Below are positions 16,653 to 22,990 of a DNA stretch of 34,273 nucleotides, piece by piece; positions within the stretch are counted from its first letter, which is position 1; every line of letters begins with the position of its first letter. Made by a program: the position numbers and the translations under genes. This stretch comes from Elusimicrobiota bacterium (GTDB lineage: Bacteria; Elusimicrobiota; UBA8919): assembly GCA_016218625.1 (NCBI GenBank), contig JACRDL010000036.1, forward strand, positions 1 through 34,273. Direction: 5' to 3'. The notes below the pieces were generated by a model. That model was not told where the DNA came from. It searched no databases and was given only the letters and a program-made list of their open reading frames with translations.

Positions 16653-16686
16653 ATTAACTTTTCTTCAAATGTTCCTTTTATCATAT

Positions 16687-17160
16687 TTATTTAATAAAAG
16701 AATCTTTTTTCCAAAATATCCTACTCGGAATTTTAACTATAAATTCTGCAAGTTGCTCTAAGTTAAATTGTCTTTGCACAATATCTTCTAAATATTCTGT
16801 TTTTAAGTCAGCATAGTCAGGTAATTTTCTTATAATATTTCTTAAAATATCTTTGTGAATTTCAATTGGAATATCTTTGTCCAAATATACATCTTCTATG
16901 GTCAATTCTTCTTTATAATTTGTAATTAACCCTTTAAATATAAGTTCTTGTTTATAAAAATACGAAAGAACTGTCCAGATTCTATGTTTTTTTTCAGTCA
17001 AAATATAACCGCGTATTATGAAGAAAAACGATATTATTGTCACAATAACAATTATTATTTTGACCAACATATTCCCACTTAAGAATATAAACGTGCTACA
17101 AGATATAAGCAAGATAAACTTCCATCCACTTTTGATTATTTGTTTTGCTGCTTTTATCAT
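16687..17160 (-). CDS. Small membrane protein of unknown function
   Basis: 157 aa, not recognised. Two closely spaced hydrophobic segments at about residues 15-31 and 33-51 form a helical hairpin with short Lys-rich ends. The rest (52-157) is a charged, probably helical cytoplasmic domain with no cysteine or histidine motif. The composition is more AT-rich than neighbouring miaB. The ATG at 17160 has no clear Shine-Dalgarno. It sits between miaB and a toxin-antitoxin pair; no functional link is evident. Confidence 0.6.
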   Translation of the reverse strand: MIKAAKQIIKSGWKFILLISCSTFIFLSGNMLVKIIIVIVTIISFFFIIRGYILTEKKHRIWTVLSYFYKQELIFKGLITNYKEELTIEDVYLDKDIPIEIHKDILRNIIRKLPDYADLKTEYLEDIVQRQFNLEQLAEFIVKIPSRIFWKKDSFIK

Positions 17161-17212
17161 ATGAGTTATACGGTCATCCTTAAATCCGGATAAAAAATTG
17201 CATATTTTTGAT

Positions 17213-17253
17213 TTACACTACATTTCTTATTTTTGAACATTTTTGTAGTGTAA
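17213..17253. repeat. Hairpin downstream of the toxin gene
   Basis: Perfect 10-bp arms TTACACTACA (17213-17222) and TGTAGTGTAA (17244-17253) around a 21-nt loop. No T-run follows on the minus strand, so it is not a classical terminator. It could be a transcript-end structure of the toxin-antitoxin operon or a member of the GTAG palindrome set. Confidence 0.55.
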
Positions 17254-17264
17254 GTGAGTATGTA

Positions 17265-17540
17265 TTAAATGCGTTTAATGACTGTTTTGTATATCATCAT
17301 ATCTTTACGTTGACCGATAGCAATAATTCTTACTTCAATATCGACTACTTGATAAATTATTCTCCAGTCACCCACACGGAGTTTTTTATAACCATGTAAA
17401 CTTCCATGAAGAAAAAAACCAAATTTTATCGGGTCAACCATTAGTTTATTTTCAATAGCATTAAGTATTCTTTCTGCAATTTCAGGAGTTAGTTGTGGGA
17501 TGTCTTCTTTTAATACTTTTGGATGGTATATTAGTTTCAC
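17265..17540 (-). CDS. RelE/ParE-family toxin
   Basis: 91 aa, normal length for the family. The pattern YHPKVLKEDIPQL, LHGYKKLRVGDWRIIYQV and IIAIGQRKDMMIY is typical of RelE-type toxins, most of which cut mRNA in the ribosome A site, while ParE members poison gyrase. The basic/aromatic residues K, R and the terminal RKD...Y fit a RelE-type active site, but the target is not certain. Its ATG overlaps the antitoxin stop by 4 bp (ATGA), the usual translational coupling with antitoxin first. Confidence 0.88.
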   Translation of the reverse strand: MKLIYHPKVLKEDIPQLTPEIAERILNAIENKLMVDPIKFGFFLHGSLHGYKKLRVGDWRIIYQVVDIEVRIIAIGQRKDMMIYKTVIKRI

Positions 17541-17773
17541 TTGCGTTTTTTTTCCCAGACCTGTTCGTGAGTTAATCCATTCTTTTTCCAGTTGAAATTC
17601 TTTTCTCTCTCAGAAGCTAATTTGTCAAAATATCTGTCTTCCATTATTTCCAGTGCTTTATGAATCAAATCACGGCAAATATAGGAAATAGAAACCCCTT
17701 CCTCTTTAGCGATTTCTTTTACCATCTTTCTAACGGGTGGTTCAAGCATTACAAGAGTTCTTTGATTACCCAT
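17537..17773 (-). CDS. Ribbon-helix-helix-type antitoxin
   Basis: 78 aa. The N-terminal strand RTLVMLEPPVRKMVKEIAKE followed by GVSISYICRDLIHKAL matches the ribbon-helix-helix DNA-binding fold common in type II antitoxins; the charged C-terminal half (NFNWKKNGLTHEQVWEKKRK) should wrap the toxin. GGAGGTG lies 7 nt before the ATG. A consensus-like promoter overlaps a 7-bp inverted repeat directly upstream, as expected for autorepression by the antitoxin or the toxin-antitoxin complex. Confidence 0.85.
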   Translation of the reverse strand: MGNQRTLVMLEPPVRKMVKEIAKEEGVSISYICRDLIHKALEIMEDRYFDKLASEREKNFNWKKNGLTHEQVWEKKRK

Positions 17774-17793
17774 ATTTAATCACCTCCGATATT

Positions 17794-17822
17794 AGTGTAT
17801 CATATTTGATACAGTTTGTCAA
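17794..17822 (-). promoter_or_regulatory. Promoter and operator of the toxin-antitoxin operon
   Basis: TTGACA (17822-17817), 17 nt, TACACT (17799-17794). A perfect inverted repeat TGTATCA-N4-TGATACA (17796-17813) covers the spacer and most of the -10 box, an ideal site for repressor binding. Confidence 0.8.
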
Positions 17823-17838
17823 GTAATTTTTTAATAAA

Positions 17839-19296
17839 TTATTTTTGCCTGAAGGATAGTAAAAGTGATGATACGGAAAAATACATAAAACCGAACTGGA
17901 AAAGCAGAATTAAGGGTGTAAGAAAATATAGCCGTGCTCTTATCGTGAGATAAAGTAAAACGGTGAAATATATCGCCATAAAAAGTTCCAGATAAAGAAT
18001 CAGATTTTTTTTGGATTTATATTTTTTGGCATTCTGTCTTGCGGTTTTACCGGTCATACCGTATTTCGGAGTTCTCACAAATTCGGAGTCGTATCCGTAA
18101 ATTCCTTCTAACACGCATTTGGAATTATTTATAGCAAGACCGATTCCGGCCGACATCAGAAACGGAATATATTTTACGGAGTCCCAAAAACTGTATCCGA
18201 GTTCTTTCTGCGATGTGTAATAAAAATATGCGATTGAAAATGTCCCGAGTAAAAATACAGGAACGTCAATCATAAAAAGATTTGTATTATTTGTGTTCAG
18301 TCGGACCAGAATTGCCGGAAGAAGTACCAGCGAAACAGCCGTAAGAAACAAATAAGAGAAATTGCTTGACAGATGAAATAATGCTTCAAGTTTAACTTTT
18401 AAGGGTGTGTCGCTTTTTAGTATTTTGCCGAGCAGTTTTTTTGCTACCTGTATCGTTCCTTTTGCCCATCTTCCCTGCTGGGTTTTGAAAGCGTTGACAT
18501 CAATCGGCAGTTCTGCCGGGATTACGACATCAGGAACAAAAATAAATTTCCAACCCTTAATCTGCGCCCTGTAAGATAAATCCATGTCTTCGGTGAGAGT
18601 ATCTCCCTGCCACCCGCCGGATGCCTCTATTGTTTTTTTCCGCCATATCCCGGCGGTGCCGTTAAAATTAAAAAATCTTCCCGAGCGGTTTCTTGCGGTA
18701 TGTTCAATTAAAAAATGTCCGTCTAAAATTATCGCTTGTATTTTCGTCAAAAGTGAATATTTTCTGTTTGAATGTCCCCATCTCGCCTGAACCATTCCTA
18801 TAGACTCTTCGTTAAAATAAGGCATAAGTTTTTTCAGAAAATCCGGTCTCGGAACAAAATCGGCGTCAAAGATAGCTATGAATTCTCCGGTTGCTTTTGC
18901 CATCCCGTTTTGCAATGCCCCCGCCTTAAAACCGGTTCTGTTATTCCTGTGAATATAAAAAATGTTGAAATTTTCTTTTTTGAATTTATTTACGGTTTCT
19001 TTTGCGATTTTTTGTGTTTCGTCAGTAGAGTCATCAAGAACCTGAATTTCCAGTTTGTCTTTCGGGTAATCCAACTTTACAATATTTTCTATTAAACGAG
19101 CGACGACATTCAGTTCATTAAAAACAGGAAGTTGCACGGTCACGGCGGGATAGGGGTTAACCAGTGGTTTTGTTTCGGGCGTTGCCTTTTTATATTTTTT
19201 GTAAAAATATATGAGAAAATATCTATGGCTTCCAAAAATTATTAGTCCGGATAAAGATATGAAATAGATAACAAGAAGAATGTTATTTGCCGTCAT
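17839..19296 (-). CDS. Membrane-anchored family 2 glycosyltransferase (cellulose synthase-like)
   Basis: 485 aa from the ATG at 19296; a TTG two codons upstream is an alternative. One N-terminal membrane helix (about 4-24) is followed by a cytoplasmic GT2 domain with the full processive set: LDD at 87-89, DAD at 144-146, TED at 235-237 and QQGRW at 273-277 (QxxRW). Several C-terminal membrane helices follow (about 310-385 and 430-485). Such enzymes polymerise or add beta-linked hexoses from nucleotide sugars at the inner membrane; related proteins are annotated as beta-glucan or glucosylceramide-type synthases. No partner (PilZ, BcsB) is adjacent, so the product is unknown. The gap upstream holds a nested repeat. 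Confidence 0.9.
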   Translation of the reverse strand: MTANNILLVIYFISLSGLIIFGSHRYFLIYFYKKYKKATPETKPLVNPYPAVTVQLPVFNELNVVARLIENIVKLDYPKDKLEIQVLDDSTDETQKIAKETVNKFKKENFNIFYIHRNNRTGFKAGALQNGMAKATGEFIAIFDADFVPRPDFLKKLMPYFNEESIGMVQARWGHSNRKYSLLTKIQAIILDGHFLIEHTARNRSGRFFNFNGTAGIWRKKTIEASGGWQGDTLTEDMDLSYRAQIKGWKFIFVPDVVIPAELPIDVNAFKTQQGRWAKGTIQVAKKLLGKILKSDTPLKVKLEALFHLSSNFSYLFLTAVSLVLLPAILVRLNTNNTNLFMIDVPVFLLGTFSIAYFYYTSQKELGYSFWDSVKYIPFLMSAGIGLAINNSKCVLEGIYGYDSEFVRTPKYGMTGKTARQNAKKYKSKKNLILYLELFMAIYFTVLLYLTIRARLYFLTPLILLFQFGFMYFSVSSLLLSFRQK

Positions 19297-19317
19297 AAGC
19301 AATAGTTTTTTTTATTA

Positions 19318-19458
19318 AACCACAGATGGACGCAGAAATGTCATTGCGGGTGAAACGAAGCAATCTCGGTTTTAATGATGGGATTGCCACGGTCTCCTTC
19401 GGAGACCTCGCAATGACAACTTTGTTGTCATCTGTGAAAATCTGTGTTATCTGTGGTT
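19318..19458. repeat. Nested repeat: CACAGAT element interrupted by a TCATTGCG element
   Basis: Outer arms AACCACAGAT (19318-19327) and ATCTGTGGTT (19449-19458). The interruption at 19339-19418 has its own arms, TGTCATTGCG and CGCAATGACA, plus a GGTCTCC/GGAGACC hairpin. The outer right arm supplies the TAA stop of the DksA-like gene. Confidence 0.85.
19339..19418. repeat. TGTCATTGCG palindromic element inserted in another repeat
   Basis: 80 bp, arms TGTCATTGCG/CGCAATGACA, inner GCAATC/GATTGC pair and hairpin GGTCTCC-TTC-GGAGACC (19391-19407). Its word composition (TCATTGCG, GAAGCAATC) matches a dispersed intergenic repeat type common in many bacterial genomes. Confidence 0.8.
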
Positions 19459-19804
19459 ACAAGGTTTTCTTGTCAAACTTCGGCTGACAATTCATGCAGT
19501 ACCGTGCATATGGCATTGCTTTAAGTCGCTCCGGCGGAATTTTTGCCGAACAATTTTCACAAAGTCCGTATTTGCCCGCTTCAATTTTTTTTAGTGCCGC
19601 ATCGATTGAATTAAGCATTACTTTTTCGTTGTCGCTCAATCCGAATATAAGTTCCTTTTCCTCGCTGTCGCCTGCCGCATCAACTTCGTCGCCGACATTA
19701 GGTTCCTGCAAGTCCTTTTGTTGCTTGTCTTTCACCGTTTTTAGTAAATCGTTTTTTTTCGCAATGAGAATTTTTTTCAGTTCATTTAAGTCCTTGACAT
19801 TCAT
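19457..19804 (-). CDS. DksA/TraR-family zinc-finger regulator
   Basis: 115 aa from the ATG at 19804, which has GGGGGG 4 nt upstream; seven further codons would not fit the spacing. An N-terminal coiled coil (about 5-75, with the acidic EVDAAGDSEEKE segment at its tip) is followed by a four-cysteine zinc finger, C82/C85 and C103/C106 (CENCSAKIPPERLKAMPYA between). DksA proteins enter the RNA polymerase secondary channel and help ppGpp adjust rRNA and amino-acid promoters; short TraR-like members act similarly. It lies downstream of the decarboxylase gene, separated by a repeat. Confidence 0.92.
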   Translation of the reverse strand: MNVKDLNELKKILIAKKNDLLKTVKDKQQKDLQEPNVGDEVDAAGDSEEKELIFGLSDNEKVMLNSIDAALKKIEAGKYGLCENCSAKIPPERLKAMPYARYCMNCQPKFDKKTL

Positions 19805-19819
19805 TTTTCCCCCCATAAA

Positions 19820-19910
19820 AACCACAGAACTGACACAGAACTCTACACGGAACTGGCACGGAATTATTCAGTGTCTGTTCCGTGTCTTGTTCCGCTTCTG
19901 TTCCGTGTTC
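19820..19910 (+). repeat. CACAGAAC/CACGGAAC repeat upstream of the DksA-like gene
   Basis: About 90 bp with CACAGAACTGACACAGAAC at one end and GTTCCGTG at the other; related to 7763-7851 and 12278-12365. It fills the gap between the decarboxylase stop and the regulator's ribosome binding site. Confidence 0.8.
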
Positions 19911-19912
19911 TT

Positions 19913-21367
19913 TTACTTAACGACTTTTACCGTTTTTAATGTATCCGTTTCCTGTCCGCTGATTCTTATATCCTTTGACGAAAGTTCAAAAAGATAATCG
20001 CAAATTTCTTTTGTTATTCTTTCTCCTGGAATAAGAATGGGAATTCCGGGAGGATAGGGTGTCAGCGTCTGGGCGGATATATGACCCGCTGCCTTATTTA
20101 ACGGAACCCGCTTTGAGTTCTTCTGAAAGAAAACATCCCGGGGAGTCATTACCATTTCGGTTGTCAATGACGGCAGGTTCAGATTCCAGTTTTTCTCGCT
20201 GCCGTGATATTTGATATCTATATCCTCCAGCGCGTTTACTAATTTTTGAACATCCGCTTTTGCGGAACCGATTCCCATAATTGCAATAAGATTAAAAAGG
20301 TCGGCGCAGTCAACCTGTATATTATATTGTTCGTTGAGTAAATCCTCTATTTCCAATCCCGACAATCCGGTTTTCGTAACATTCACGGTAAGTTTTGTGA
20401 CATCAAGGTCATAGCCCCGCGAACGAATATCCTCTCGCGTGAAACAGAAAAAATTTTTGAGGCGGTTTATTTTTTTTCTGCCGTATTCCGCAGCGTCTAT
20501 TATTTCCCCCAAAAGTTTTTCACCGTGAAGCACCGCCTGTCTTCTCGCTAAATCAATTGACGATAAGGTAAGATAGTTAGGGCTGGTCGTCTGCAACATT
20601 GATACAACTTTTTTGACGCGGTTGAAATCTATCCTGTCGGAATTGATATGAAGAACGGAGCCCTGTGAAAGCGCCGATAAAATCTTATGTACCGACTGAA
20701 CAACCATATCGGCATCCGCTTCAACAGCGGAGATAGGAAAGTCACGATGAAATCTCAGATGCGGTCCGTGCGCCTCATCAACCAAAAGAAGTTTATTGTT
20801 TTTGTGACAGATATTTGCGATTTCAAGAAGGTCGCTCGTTACTCCGTTATAGGTCGGACTTGTGATAAATACCGCTTTCGCTTCGGGAAATTTTTTGATT
20901 GCTTCTGCTATCTGGTCGGGTTCCGCATCAAGAATTATGTCAAGATTCTGGTCTATTTTAGGCTGTAACCATATCGGCCAAAGTCCCGCTAAAATTATTC
21001 CGCCCAAAACGGACTTATGAATATTTCTTGAAAGAATTATGGAATCACCGGGTTTACATGCGGATAAAAACATCGCCTGATTGCCGGACGAGGAACCGTT
21101 AACAAGGAACAATGACTGCTCAACCCCATATGCTTTTGCCATCAGTTCCTGCGCCTGTTTTATGCATTTTGTCGGGTCGTGCAATGAATCAACATCAGGA
21201 AAAACGGTTACATCAAAATAATATACATTTTTTCCGGTAAATGATAAAAGTTTTTTATCTATGCTTCTTCCGTTTTTGTGACCTGGCGTATGAAAAGAAA
21301 CCATCCGCTTTTTAGCGTGGTTATAGACCGCTTCAAACAATGGTGCTGCGTCTTGCTTTGTTTTCAT
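19913..21367 (-). CDS. Orn/Lys/Arg decarboxylase family protein (PLP, fold type I)
   Basis: 484 aa. Family signatures: SFHTPGHKNG (24-33), LVNGSSSGNQAMF (88-100), LVDEAHGPHL (195-204) and the PLP lysine K228 in VVQSVHKILSALSQGS, then QTTSPNY and a C-terminal domain with PYPPGIPILIPGE. These enzymes decarboxylate lysine, ornithine or arginine to polyamine precursors; the short form without the N-terminal wing domain matches SpeA/YaaO-type proteins of Gram-positives and many candidate phyla. The exact substrate cannot be read from the sequence. It has its own promoter overlapping the larE stop codon, with a repeat in the leader, and no visible Shine-Dalgarno. Confidence 0.9.
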   Translation of the reverse strand: MKTKQDAAPLFEAVYNHAKKRMVSFHTPGHKNGRSIDKKLLSFTGKNVYYFDVTVFPDVDSLHDPTKCIKQAQELMAKAYGVEQSLFLVNGSSSGNQAMFLSACKPGDSIILSRNIHKSVLGGIILAGLWPIWLQPKIDQNLDIILDAEPDQIAEAIKKFPEAKAVFITSPTYNGVTSDLLEIANICHKNNKLLLVDEAHGPHLRFHRDFPISAVEADADMVVQSVHKILSALSQGSVLHINSDRIDFNRVKKVVSMLQTTSPNYLTLSSIDLARRQAVLHGEKLLGEIIDAAEYGRKKINRLKNFFCFTREDIRSRGYDLDVTKLTVNVTKTGLSGLEIEDLLNEQYNIQVDCADLFNLIAIMGIGSAKADVQKLVNALEDIDIKYHGSEKNWNLNLPSLTTEMVMTPRDVFFQKNSKRVPLNKAAGHISAQTLTPYPPGIPILIPGERITKEICDYLFELSSKDIRISGQETDTLKTVKVVK

Positions 21368-21370
21368 ATG

Positions 21371-21471
21371 TTTTAGAGCATCGGAATTTCAAAAGCGCCA
21401 CAGAATCACACAGAAAAAACACAGAAATAATTTCAGTGAAATTCTGTGACATTCTGTGGCTTATCTTGTTT
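21371..21471 (+). repeat. CACAGAA repeat in the decarboxylase leader
   Basis: Full-length match to the repeat inside the CsgG-like gene (1411-1510), including GCATCGGAATTT and TGGCTTATCTTGTT at the ends. It ends 3 nt before the decarboxylase ATG. Confidence 0.85.
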
Positions 21472-21478
21472 GTCAGAT

Positions 21479-21507
21479 AGAATATAAAATTTTATAAAGT
21501 TTGTCAA
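21479..21507 (-). promoter_or_regulatory. Sigma70-type promoter of the decarboxylase gene
   Basis: TTGACA (21507-21502), 17 nt, TATTCT (21484-21479). The -35 box contains the TGA stop codon of larE. Confidence 0.75.
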
Positions 21508-22334
21508 GGTTTTTTTATTATTTTATTTAAACTTCCTGTTCTGTAGCCCTCCAAATCAAGCGTAATATATGCGTAGTTATATTTTGAAAGGATTGCAACT
21601 ATTTTTTTATGCATATCGTTTTTGAATATTCGGTTCAACTGGTTTTTATCAATTTCTATTCTCGCGGTATCCTGATAATCCCGTAGACGGAGATTTGTTA
21701 ATTGCAGTTTCTTTAATTCATTTTCCGCATCGCTTATTTTTTTTAATTTCTCCGGTGTAATTTTGTACCAGTAAGGAAATCTTGATGCTAGGCAGGGCGA
21801 TGCCTCTTTATTCCATGTTGGAAGTTTCATTTTTTTTGAAAGCAATCTTATGTCATTTTTAGAAAGTTCGGATTCCAAAAGCGGATGTTTGACGTTCCAT
21901 TTTTCGGCCGCTTTCATTCCGGGGCGGTAATCATCTCTATCGGAATAATTAGTCCCGTCGCAGATGATTTTTATTTTGTATTTTTTTGCGAGTTCCGCCA
22001 GCCGTCCGAAAAGTTCGTTTTTACACCAGTAACATCTGTCCGGTATATTGCGTACGAAGTTTTTGTTGCTCATTTCGCCGGTTTTCAGGAAAAGCTGTTT
22101 AATGCCGAATTGTTTAATATTTTTTTTTGCACAGGATAAATCATCTTTAGGATATGTCTGAGAAATCGCGGTGGCGGCTATAACATTTTTCTTGCCCAAT
22201 ATATCAACTGCAACTTTCAACAAAAATGTTGAATCAACACCACCAGAATAAGCAATTAGGACATTCTTGTAATTTTTCAAAATCTTTCTTAATTTTTCTA
22301 ATTTATGGTTTGAATCTCTTACCTGTTTCTGCAA
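21504..22334 (-). CDS. larE: ATP-dependent sacrificial sulfur transferase LarE
   Basis: 276 aa using the TTG at 22334, which has GGAGG 7 nt upstream; a GTG at 22343 would overlap that site. The PP-loop SGGVDST (30-36) adenylates the substrate. Also present are ISQTYPKDD, CYWCKNELF, ICDGTNYSD and SPCLASRFPY. LarE inserts sulfur into pyridinium-dicarboxylate mononucleotide to build the nickel-pincer cofactor of lactate racemase and related enzymes. Cys181 matches the sacrificial cysteine of the L. plantarum enzyme; C101 and C104 (CYWC) give the three-cysteine set of LarEs reported to carry a [4Fe-4S] cluster. LarB, LarC and LarA are not nearby. It overlaps the 3' end of the flavin reductase gene by 32 bp, so it is probably coupled. 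Confidence 0.92.
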   Translation of the reverse strand: MQKQVRDSNHKLEKLRKILKNYKNVLIAYSGGVDSTFLLKVAVDILGKKNVIAATAISQTYPKDDLSCAKKNIKQFGIKQLFLKTGEMSNKNFVRNIPDRCYWCKNELFGRLAELAKKYKIKIICDGTNYSDRDDYRPGMKAAEKWNVKHPLLESELSKNDIRLLSKKMKLPTWNKEASPCLASRFPYWYKITPEKLKKISDAENELKKLQLTNLRLRDYQDTARIEIDKNQLNRIFKNDMHKKIVAILSKYNYAYITLDLEGYRTGSLNKIIKKP

Positions 22335-22845
22335 ACCAGCCACCTCCGAGATGGTGAATTGTTTTTATTTTATCCGTCTTAATATATTCATCAAAAAGTT
22401 TGTCGTCAGCATCCGCATAAACGATTTTTGAGATAAAAAGTGTAACATCAATGTATTTGTATTGATTGATTACTTTGCATTCTATATGGGCGAAACATTC
22501 TTTTATTTTGGGAGGACTGATTTTTTTAGATGGGGTTGCTGTGAAATTTGCATTTTTAAACTTGTCAGTATTTTTACCGGACACAGAACCGCAATACAAA
22601 ACATTTTTTATAAGTTTTTTGTCGGGTATATTTATAACAAATTCTTTTGTTTGTTTGATTAACTTTTGAGAATATGCCTGTTCACCCATTGCTATTGCTA
22701 TAAGCGGCGGCTCGGAATTGACAACGGTAAGCCATGCGAGGGTCATTACATTCGGTTTGCCGGTTTTATCAGCAGTTGTAATTAAAACAACGGGTCCGTG
22801 ATTTATCAGCCGGTAAGCAATTTCCGGTTTAACATTTTTTAACAT
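22303..22845 (-). CDS. Flavin reductase-like domain protein
   Basis: 180 aa from the ATG at 22845, which sits exactly 7 nt after a -10 box. The first residues MLKNVKPEIAYRLINHGPVVLITT and the following KPNVMTLAWLTVVNSEPPLIAIAM match the FMN-binding flavin reductase-like split barrel; IPDKKLIKNVLYCGSVSGKNTDKF is also typical. Such proteins use FMN as cofactor or substrate for NAD(P)H-dependent reduction; the physiological partner is unknown. A longer reading of 43 codons would run through a terminator and a repeat, and is rejected. The gene overlaps larE. Confidence 0.88.
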   Translation of the reverse strand: MLKNVKPEIAYRLINHGPVVLITTADKTGKPNVMTLAWLTVVNSEPPLIAIAMGEQAYSQKLIKQTKEFVINIPDKKLIKNVLYCGSVSGKNTDKFKNANFTATPSKKISPPKIKECFAHIECKVINQYKYIDVTLFISKIVYADADDKLFDEYIKTDKIKTIHHLGGGWFAETGKRFKP

Positions 22846-22852
22846 ACAGGAT

Positions 22853-22880
22853 AGTATAGTTTTTTTTGAAAAAAAATCAA
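22853..22880 (-). promoter_or_regulatory. Sigma70-type promoter of the flavin reductase gene, predicted leaderless
   Basis: TTGATT (22880-22875), 16 nt, TATACT (22858-22853), 7 nt, ATG (22845). It starts directly after the T-run of the btuB terminator. No Shine-Dalgarno is present between promoter and start. Confidence 0.75.
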
Positions 22881-22881
22881 G

Positions 22882-22921
22882 AAAAAAAAAGTAGCCGACT
22901 CTTAATGGTCGGCTACTTTTT
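22882..22921 (-). terminator. Intrinsic terminator after the btuB-like gene
   Basis: A perfect 9-bp stem GTAGCCGAC/GTCGGCTAC with an 8-nt loop (22891-22916), followed on the minus strand by nine T residues (22890-22882). The stem has the same GTAG...CTAC edges as nearby palindromic repeats. Confidence 0.9.
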
Positions 22922-22925
22922 GACA

Positions 22926-22978
22926 TGTAGTGCGAGGATTTATCCTCGCCAAAAGCGACCATAAATGGTCGCACTACA
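22926..22978. repeat. Double-palindrome GTAG repeat downstream of btuB
   Basis: Outer arms TGTAGTGCGA (22926-22935) and TCGCACTACA (22969-22978). Two perfect inner palindromes, 22932-22949 (GCGAGGATT centre) and 22955-22972 (GCGACCATA centre), are separated by CAAAA. Same design as 12822-12865. Confidence 0.88.
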
Positions 22979-22990
22979 CATACATTTGTG

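Noticed and set aside
19494-19997. Plus-strand reading of 167 codons opposite the DksA-like gene
   Set aside because: Antisense to the conserved zinc finger and through a repeat; no start signal.
7763-21471. CRISPR array
   Set aside because: The repeated words are far apart, in both orientations, with no regular spacers and no cas genes.
22846-22974. N-terminal extension of the flavin reductase by 43 residues
   Set aside because: It would translate through an intrinsic terminator and a palindromic repeat, and the promoter for the gene lies inside it.
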